Positions 1 through 4,136 of a DNA stretch of 5,178 bases are shown one piece after another. This DNA comes from Bacteroidales bacterium UBA3816 (lineage in GTDB: Bacteria > Bacteroidota > Bacteroidia > Bacteroidales > P3). The notes beneath the pieces are model-generated. The model did not search any database. It was not told the origin of the DNA and worked only from the letters and a program-made list of their open reading frames with translations. Where the stretch lies: contig DFDY01000091.1 in the NCBI GenBank assembly GCA_002368955.1, forward strand, positions 1 to 5,178. Direction: 5' to 3'. Numbering within the stretch: position 1 is the first letter of the stretch; every line of letters starts with the position of its first letter. The position numbers were made by a program, and so were the translations under genes.

Positions 1-15
1 GCTTGCTTGCTTTGC

Positions 16-35
16 CGAGACCTAGCAACGTCTCG
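16..35. repeat. Short inverted repeat, first of a hairpin cluster
   Basis: CGAGAC at 16-21 and GTCTCG at 30-35 form a perfect 6-bp stem around an 8-nt loop. It directly precedes a larger set of inverted repeats and follows a short GCTT microrepeat at 1-12. No gene is supported here. It could be part of an extragenic palindromic repeat or the 3' end of an upstream transcript; the window starts too late to decide. Confidence 0.55.
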
Positions 36-37
36 CA

Positions 38-103
38 GAAACCCCATACTAAGCGACCAACGGGAGCGCAGTGTGGGGATAGCGAAACCCCTACTACTCA
101 GCG
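38..103. repeat. Near-direct repeat pair flanking a shared pairing partner
   Basis: GAAACCCCATACTAAGCG (38-55) and GAAACCCCTACTACTCAGCG (84-103) are near-identical copies. Between them AGTGTGGGG (70-78) is complementary to both. With the left copy (42-50) it forms 9 bp including one T-G wobble, extended inward by GCG/CGC (53-55 with 67-69) after a 2-nt bulge. With the right copy (88-95) it forms 8 bp with T74 bulged and one wobble. The two structures exclude each other. The segment lies upstream of the promoter at 152-182, so it is not part of that transcript. It resembles an intergenic palindromic repeat element; a role as an RNA switch for an upstream transcript is only a possibility. Confidence 0.6.
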
Positions 104-126
104 TGTCGAAGACACGCCACATTGAG
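97..126. repeat. Strong hairpin, GAA loop
   Basis: GCGTGTC (101-107) and GACACGC (111-117) form a perfect 7-bp stem closed by a GAA triloop. CTCA (97-100) can pair with TGAG (123-126) after a 5-nt one-sided bulge. No T-run follows on the + strand, so it is not a classical terminator for rightward transcription. It is the last member of the cluster of palindromes covering 16-126. Confidence 0.65.
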
Positions 127-151
127 AAATACGAGCAAGAATCAGTCATAC

Positions 152-182
152 TTTGTACTAGAGCGTTTAGTTTTTACCTTTG
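152..182 (+). promoter_or_regulatory. Bacteroidetes consensus promoter for the sigma-factor operon
   Basis: TTTG at 152-155 is the -33 box and TACCTTTG at 175-182 the -7 box, separated by 19 nt. Both match the Bacteroides housekeeping consensus (TTTG, about 19-21 nt, TAnnTTTG) at every fixed position. Transcription would start roughly at 186-192, giving a leader of about 175 nt before the ATG at 365. This is the best promoter candidate in the window and reads toward the four-gene cassette. It depends on the primary sigma factor, so it does not by itself show autoregulation by the encoded sigma factor. Confidence 0.65.
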
Positions 183-364
183 AACCGCCGCCACCACTAT
201 AGCCGGCAGGGCACGGCACACCAAGACCCTCTCGGCCGAAGAGCCGAAGGATCGCCAGACTGTTAAAAAAACATAAAAATAACGCTCTCGTTAGGATTTT
301 GGCCTCCGAGAAGTGTCTATATAGAAAAAGGGATTATTTTTGTCCCACAAGAAAGACCGATCGA
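183..364 (+). promoter_or_regulatory. Structured 5' leader of the sigma operon
   Basis: If the promoter at 152-182 is used, most of this stretch is untranslated leader. It holds two hairpins. The first pairs 228-230 plus 232-236 with 243-250 (8 bp, C231 bulged, loop CGAAGA). The second is TAACG (280-284), loop CTCT, CGTTA (289-293), followed shortly by TTTT at 297-300; it looks like a weak attenuator, but its stem is only 5 bp. An A-rich block at 265-281 precedes it. No known riboswitch consensus is recognised. Confidence 0.4.
335..342 (+). promoter_or_regulatory. Possible second -7 element close to the sigma gene
   Basis: TATTTTTG matches TAnnTTTG exactly and ends 22 nt before the ATG at 365. 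No TTTG is found at the proper distance upstream (about 310-316), so it is half a promoter at best. If active it would give a very short leader and would rule out translation from the TTG at 299. Confidence 0.25.
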
Positions 365-889
365 ATGAACGGAAATGACAATAGTCGCGACGCCAAGTTG
401 GCCGAGTTCATCGAACTCTACCACACCTACGAGCCCCTCATCAAAAAGATAGGCGCCCTCTTCAGCGCGGCCGATAGCTACGGCTACCGCGCCATGGTCT
501 GCGACCTCACCACCCACCTCTGGATGGTCATGCAGAGTCATCCCCCTGGCCCCGATGTGCGCAACCAAGAGGCCTGGGTCTACAATGTACTCTACCACGC
601 CGCCCTCAACATCTACCGGAAGGAACGTCAGGTCCAGTCCCTCCTCTCCTTCCTGCCCGACCTGCCCGACATCACCGAGCCCGCACCCGACCCACTGGTC
701 TCACAGCTTTACCACCTCATCTCGCAGCTCCAGCCAGACGAGCAGGTGCTCATCACCGAGTACCTCGACCGCAAAACCTACGCCCAGATGGCTGCCAGCC
801 GCAACCTAAGCATCAAGCAAATCGAATTCCGGCTCAAAAAAATACAAAAGAAACTAACTCTAATAGAAAAACGAAATCAGCAACCATGA
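365..889 (+). CDS. ECF-type sigma-70 family RNA polymerase sigma factor
   Basis: This 174-residue protein is a small alternative sigma factor that would bind core RNA polymerase and direct it to a restricted set of promoters. Residues about 9-90 fit the sigma-70 region 2 fold: FIELYHTYEPLIKKIG is the 2.1 helix, CDLTTHLW sits where the family has its D-L-x-Q-E-x-F-x-x-L-W core-binding helix, and WVYNVLYHAALNIYRKER matches the W-x-Y-x-I-A-x-N-x-x-x-D-x-x-R DNA-binding helix. After a Pro/Asp-rich linker (about 97-110), residues about 112-165 form region 4, with a helix-turn-helix at about 139-164 ending in a Lys-rich tail. I chose the ATG at 365; the frame is open back to a TTG at 299, but the extra 22 residues do not look like sigma sequence. 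The stop overlaps the next gene (ATGA, 886-889), implying coupled translation. Codons are strongly C-ending except in the AT-rich last 15 or so. Confidence 0.85.
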   Translation: MNGNDNSRDAKLAEFIELYHTYEPLIKKIGALFSAADSYGYRAMVCDLTTHLWMVMQSHPPGPDVRNQEAWVYNVLYHAALNIYRKERQVQSLLSFLPDLPDITEPAPDPLVSQLYHLISQLQPDEQVLITEYLDRKTYAQMAASRNLSIKQIEFRLKKIQKKLTLIEKRNQQP

Positions 890-1374
890 AACATCCCACC
901 CCTCCCACCCCCATGCAGCAAGCCTGGCAGCACCACTGCCAGCGGGCAGAGCAGCTGCCCGGCCTCACCGATGCCGACCTTGCCGCCCTCTACGCCTGCC
1001 TGCCCGCCCCCGCACCACATCCGGCCCGCCGCACCGACTGGCTGGCTGCCGGGGCCAGTGCCGCCGTGGGGATTTTCAGCACCTACCAGTGGGTCCTCCT
1101 GCGCGAAAGCCGCTCCTATGCCATCCTCCTTACCCTCTTCACCCTCTCGGCCCTGCTGCTGACCCTGATGGCCCTGCCGGTCCGTGGCCGCGGGCGCGGT
1201 GCCTGCCCTTCCTTGGCCCCCTTCGGCACACTCTTCCTTGACGGCATCTTTGCCCTCAGCCTCACCCTCGTGGCCACCCTGTCCGGCGGCGACGGCTACA
1301 CCATGTTCACTCAGGCCTGCAACCGGGCTGACGTGTCCAACCAGATAGTGCAACTCATCACCCTCTCAGCATGA
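886..1374 (+). CDS. Three-helix inner-membrane protein, candidate anti-sigma factor
   Basis: I do not recognise a named family in this 162-residue protein. Residues 1-50 are soluble, with a helical stretch around 12-39 (LTDADLAALYACLP) and a Pro-rich hinge ending in Arg-Arg. Three hydrophobic segments follow at about 52-72, 78-98 and 111-132. The basic RGRGR loop at 100-104 and the Arg-Arg before helix 1 put the N-terminus and second loop in the cytoplasm, leaving the last 30 residues in the periplasm. It overlaps the sigma gene by 4 nt upstream and the next gene by 4 nt downstream. Known sigma/anti-sigma pairs share this gene order, coupling and topology (cytoplasmic N-terminal sigma-binding segment, then membrane helices). 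No FecR motif or zinc-binding anti-sigma HxxxCxxC motif is visible, so the assignment rests on context only. Confidence 0.75.
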   Translation: MKHPTPPTPMQQAWQHHCQRAEQLPGLTDADLAALYACLPAPAPHPARRTDWLAAGASAAVGIFSTYQWVLLRESRSYAILLTLFTLSALLLTLMALPVRGRGRGACPSLAPFGTLFLDGIFALSLTLVATLSGGDGYTMFTQACNRADVSNQIVQLITLSA

Positions 1375-1892
1375 AACACCAAAAATATATACTTCCAGTG
1401 CTCGGCCTCCTCATTCTGGCGACCACACTATGGTGCATACGCCAGCCCCGCACCCTGCCCGAAAGCCAGTGCAGCCCCGCCTACTGGCACTATGCTCAGG
1501 TGCCCGGCATCGAGGCCTCCTTCGTCAAGGACTTCCCCCTCAACGACACCGTCTCTATCGACGTCACCCTCCTCCAGGCCACCACCGACCCCGCCTGGCA
1601 GCATTTGAAGGAAGATTTCGGCATAAACCATTTGACCCCCAAGATGCTAGACAATCTCAACAAAGGAAAGGTTGTTACTCGTTTTGCTCCTAAGTGCAAC
1701 TATTCCATGCTCATGGACTCGGTCTGTAAAGTCAACAATGATTTAATATCTTTCTCTTTTACCGACCAAATAGTCAGTGTGTTCCATGTTGAAGACACCG
1801 TACAGTACCATGCTGTAAAAATGTGGCAATTAAATGCAATGATTAATAAGTATCCACTTAAAAATATAAAAAATGAAAAAAAGAACAACTAA
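1371..1892 (+). CDS. Single-pass membrane-anchored periplasmic protein, unknown function
   Basis: This 173-residue protein starts MKH like its upstream neighbour, then has one hydrophobic segment (about 6-22) acting as an uncleaved anchor or signal peptide. The Cys at 22 lacks a lipobox (preceded by T-L-W). Residues 30-173 should lie in the periplasm. They include four Cys (34, 109, 119 plus 22 in the anchor) and three D-[ST]-V motifs (59, 116, 142) matching the Bacteroidetes O-glycosylation sequon. The C-terminus is Lys/Asn-rich (NIKNEKKNN). The start overlaps the preceding stop (ATGA) and the end overlaps the lipoprotein start by 20 nt. Composition changes sharply at about 1605: the first 78 codons are C-rich, the rest AT-rich. 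A role as periplasmic sensor or transducer for the membrane protein is inferred from position only. Confidence 0.75.
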   Translation: MKHQKYILPVLGLLILATTLWCIRQPRTLPESQCSPAYWHYAQVPGIEASFVKDFPLNDTVSIDVTLLQATTDPAWQHLKEDFGINHLTPKMLDNLNKGKVVTRFAPKCNYSMLMDSVCKVNNDLISFSFTDQIVSVFHVEDTVQYHAVKMWQLNAMINKYPLKNIKNEKKNN

Positions 1893-2292
1893 ACTCATGG
1901 CACTCCTTGCAGTGCTCTCCGTCGCAGCCGTCAGCTGCCAGAAAGAAAACCTAGTACCCTCTACCCCTGCTGAAGTCATTACCGACAATCAGGCAGTCTA
2001 CATTTACCAGTATGAGGTCAACGGCATCCGCAGTCGGATTACTCTCCGTTGCGAAGCCGAGCGAGCCGATTTCATCAACCGTATGTTGGCTTTGGCCCAA
2101 GAAGGAAACACTGTTAGTTTCTTTGATGAAACCCAGTATACTCAGAATTTCACCAAAGAAGATGTTACTTATACCACGAAAGATAAAGAAGATGCGTTGA
2201 ATTGGGCATCAAATATGTTAGACCTTGGCTATGCTGTTACAATTGAGTATGATAAAAATAAGGGAATATACAATTGCACGGCATCACGTTAA
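1873..2292 (+). CDS. Small lipoprotein, probably outer-membrane or surface exposed
   Basis: This 139-residue protein has a clear lipoprotein signal: MKKRTTK, a hydrophobic stretch 8-20 and lipobox A-V-S-C with Cys22 as the lipid-modified residue. The next residues, Q-K-E-N, resemble the lipoprotein export signal (Cys followed by Gln/Ser and charged residues such as QKDDE) that sends Bacteroidetes lipoproteins to the cell surface. The mature part (about 40-139) is compact and acidic, with aromatic beta-like strands (QAVYIYQYEVNG at 40-51, GYAVTIEYDKNKGIYNC at 119-135), a helix around 60-76 and one around 104-116. Cys60 and Cys134 could form a disulfide. I know of no named function. The start lies inside the end of the preceding gene, making it the last member of the sigma cassette. 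The 3' half is AT-richer than the 5' half. Confidence 0.8.
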   Translation: MKKRTTKLMALLAVLSVAAVSCQKENLVPSTPAEVITDNQAVYIYQYEVNGIRSRITLRCEAERADFINRMLALAQEGNTVSFFDETQYTQNFTKEDVTYTTKDKEDALNWASNMLDLGYAVTIEYDKNKGIYNCTASR

Positions 2293-2302
2293 ATAAACAA
2301 AC

Positions 2303-2328
2303 GTGGGGCTACAAGTATCAGCCACCAC
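2303..2328 (+). terminator. Hairpin just after the sigma cassette, possible 3' end
   Basis: GTGGGGCT (2303-2310) pairs with AGCC-A-CCAC (2320-2328) in an 8-bp stem with A2324 bulged and a 9-nt loop. It starts 10 nt after the lipoprotein stop codon, where an operon end or RNA-stabilising stem would be expected. No T-run follows, so factor-independent termination is uncertain. Confidence 0.35.
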
Positions 2329-2368
2329 CAGTATAAACCCTCAAAGCCTATGAAACTGATCTAGCAAA

Positions 2369-2403
2369 GCCCCGCACAAGTTTGGTGCGCCGTTGTGCGG
2401 GGC
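2369..2403. terminator. Perfect 11-bp GC-rich hairpin without U-tract
   Basis: GCCCCGCACAA (2369-2379) and TTGTGCGGGGC (2393-2403) are exact reverse complements with a 13-nt loop. An inner GTGCG (2385-2389) can alternatively pair with CGCAC (2373-2377). The + strand continues GTGAAAATG with no T-run; on the - strand a short TTT follows (2366-2368). It is the strongest stem in the window and most simply a degenerate or unusual terminator, or an extragenic palindrome. Confidence 0.5.
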
Positions 2404-2612
2404 GTGAAAATGAGGGCGCGCAGGCCGGAAGAGTGCAGAAGATGAAGAAACTCCCAAACACTCATCCTGGCCCTGCCAGCGCCCAAGGCATAGAAAGGCC
2501 TATTGCCATAATATGGAAACGAGAAAAGGTCTATTCTATTGTGTTACATGTCTCTTTTTGCATAGCACAGCACTGTAAACTTAAAATGTAAAATAATAAA
2601 AACACATGTAAT

Positions 2613-4124
2613 ATGAAAAAAGTAATTGTAGATATATGTTTTTTTGTATTTTTGCTCCTAAGCTTGCTACCTTCACACGCCAATGCTCAGAGTTTTACAT
2701 CCAGTTCGACCCATTCTTTTAATTCGGTCAATTCAACTGACAAAACCCTAACGCGTTGTTGGAAAAATGGGGCAATCATTACGTGCAGCAGCCATAACAC
2801 AGGAGCAAAATCGTATACTTTTCAACTACGTTCATTAAACTCCCCGGATGCTTCGGTTGTTGGACTTAGTAGGACATCGAATTATTATGGCCCAGAAGAA
2901 GACTCTATCTATGATATGCGCATTAGTGGCAATAGATGCTATTTCTGTGGGTCTCGTGTGTCAGTTAGATGGAAGGGATGGATCATGGATCTACATGGGA
3001 ATTCACATTATCAGGTGGATTACGACACCTTTGGCATTGTGGGCTATTTTGATTTCTATGACAATCTGACAGTCGACGATAACGTTTACATATACAAAAT
3101 AGACAAAGTCAAGACTGCCCAACGGATGTTGGTCTACCAGCCCGACAACACCAACCTCACTGCCATAGAACTCGTGTGCCTTCACAACACTTCTGGTAAT
3201 AGTCCCACCTGTCTGGTTGAAATGATCAATACTACTACAGACCCCAACAGTTGGAGCTACAATGTTGTGGTACCACCAAATTCATCTGAGATATTGACCG
3301 ATGTCGTTCAGTGCGACTGGATGATCTTTACAGCTTCGGTTTTTTCAAATCTTAATTCTTTCATTGGATTCCGTTGTGCTAAGAGATCCAGTATTCATGC
3401 TTTTGGTGATCCAAGTAGTATTGGAAACGAGCTATATAAGTATAATATTGCTAATTATGGCAATTGTACCACATATGGTTTTCACAGGTTTAACGATGCC
3501 AAGGTCAGGCTCTGCTCAAGGAGTGATGGTTTCATTGCAGCAGTGGCGGCGGCTCCCAACGAGAGTCTAGACCCTAATTTAGTCATTGTAGCACCGAATT
3601 CTATTCTATTATTTAACATGTACACACCAGATAACATGTTGGAATATCAGGTCGTCGATGCAGGAGAAAGTCTCGCTCTTCATGATATTGCATATGTCAA
3701 ATCCAATAGATCTATCGGGTTGTTGTATTCTAAAAAAGGCTCCTTGCCACTAGACACAATCAAAACCTATCTACAGTTCCCAAGAATGGGAGCAGTTTCC
3801 GTATGCAATAGTTATTCCGACACGCTCTTATGGTATAGGGATGGACAGATGCAAACATTAGATCCTTTAGGATCCAAATCGGTGTGCATCGGTGGATTCA
3901 AATGGGCAGGCTCATCCCCATTCGATGGCACACAGCTACAGTCTAACAGACTAAACAGCTGTTTTGATTTAGGTGGGGTTGGTCGCATAACCAGAAGGCC
4001 TACGCTGTCTTTTAAATACGAAAATAGTCCTATGAATGTGATTTTTGATAATGAACCAGTCAGTCGACTCAATCCTCAGACCATCTCATCCGAAACAAAG
4101 ACAACTATATATTGTGCAAATTAA
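2613..4124 (+). CDS. Secreted cysteine-rich protein of unknown function, possibly propeller-like
   Basis: This 503-residue protein has a standard signal peptide (KK, hydrophobic 4-20, cleavage after A-N-A at about 25). No other membrane segment is visible, so it is exported. The mature part holds 14 Cys, an even number fitting disulfide bonding outside the cytoplasm. I do not recognise a named family. Three stretches of about 75-100 residues (about 51-148, 182-258, 296-375) share a loose pattern: a Cys-containing or aromatic strand, an acidic D-I/M/V turn, then a strand ending I-G-F/L/Y or V-G-Y, as in CYFCG...GIVGYF and SNRSIGLLYSKKG. This is reminiscent of beta-propeller blades but unproven. 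A different C-terminal part (about 388-503) ends at Cys501 without an obvious type IX sorting domain. The start is preceded by A-rich sequence with no Shine-Dalgarno; an earlier ATG at 2605 is followed at once by TAA. The DNA is clearly AT-richer than the sigma cassette. The next gene begins 12 nt downstream. Confidence 0.8.
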   Translation: MKKVIVDICFFVFLLLSLLPSHANAQSFTSSSTHSFNSVNSTDKTLTRCWKNGAIITCSSHNTGAKSYTFQLRSLNSPDASVVGLSRTSNYYGPEEDSIYDMRISGNRCYFCGSRVSVRWKGWIMDLHGNSHYQVDYDTFGIVGYFDFYDNLTVDDNVYIYKIDKVKTAQRMLVYQPDNTNLTAIELVCLHNTSGNSPTCLVEMINTTTDPNSWSYNVVVPPNSSEILTDVVQCDWMIFTASVFSNLNSFIGFRCAKRSSIHAFGDPSSIGNELYKYNIANYGNCTTYGFHRFNDAKVRLCSRSDGFIAAVAAAPNESLDPNLVIVAPNSILLFNMYTPDNMLEYQVVDAGESLALHDIAYVKSNRSIGLLYSKKGSLPLDTIKTYLQFPRMGAVSVCNSYSDTLLWYRDGQMQTLDPLGSKSVCIGGFKWAGSSPFDGTQLQSNRLNSCFDLGGVGRITRRPTLSFKYENSPMNVIFDNEPVSRLNPQTISSETKTTIYCAN

Positions 4125-4136
4125 AAAAAAGGTATC

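Larger units (their letters stand above)
2293..2612. other. 320-nt intergenic region between two likely operons
   Basis: No intact gene is supported. It holds the hairpins at 2303-2328 and 2369-2403, a third stem (GGCATAG 2487-2493 with CTATTGCC 2500-2507, one bulged T, loop AAAGGC), a GC-rich island at about 2369-2490, and an AT-rich lead-in to the next gene from about 2508. TCTTTTTG at 2553-2560 is one base off the TAnnTTTG -7 box, but no TTTG lies at the right distance upstream, so the promoter of the next gene is not identified. A 69-codon frame at 2382-2591 exists but has no protein-like features. Confidence 0.5.

Noticed and set aside
1..183. Frame 1 on the + strand is open from the first base to a TGA at 181-183 (60 codons), as if it were the end of an upstream gene
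   Set aside because: It runs through a dense set of palindromes, has no protein-like composition or domain, and its last part covers the promoter at 152-182. The - strand over the same repeats is also open, as expected for palindromic repeats. I treat it as chance, though a partial gene cannot be fully excluded.
280..300. TAACG-CTCT-CGTTA hairpin plus TTTT as an intrinsic terminator or attenuator
   Set aside because: The stem is only 5 bp and AT-rich and the T-run is 4 nt, too weak to call as a separate terminator; mentioned only within the leader.
877..1353. 158-codon open frame on the - strand opposite the membrane-protein gene
   Set aside because: Gly/Glu-rich low-complexity translation typical of the antisense of a C-rich-third-position gene; the + strand frame has membrane helices and coupled overlaps.
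1877..1883. A AAA AAG slippery heptamer, in frame at the end of the third cassette gene, as a possible -1 frameshift making a fusion with the lipoprotein
   Set aside because: The lipoprotein is in the +1 frame relative to this gene. A -1 slip reads only about 23 further residues to a TAG inside the lipoprotein gene, so no fusion would result.
2382..2591. 69-codon open frame on the + strand in the intergenic region
   Set aside because: It starts inside the loop of the 11-bp hairpin, crosses a sharp composition change and has no signal peptide, domain or ribosome site.
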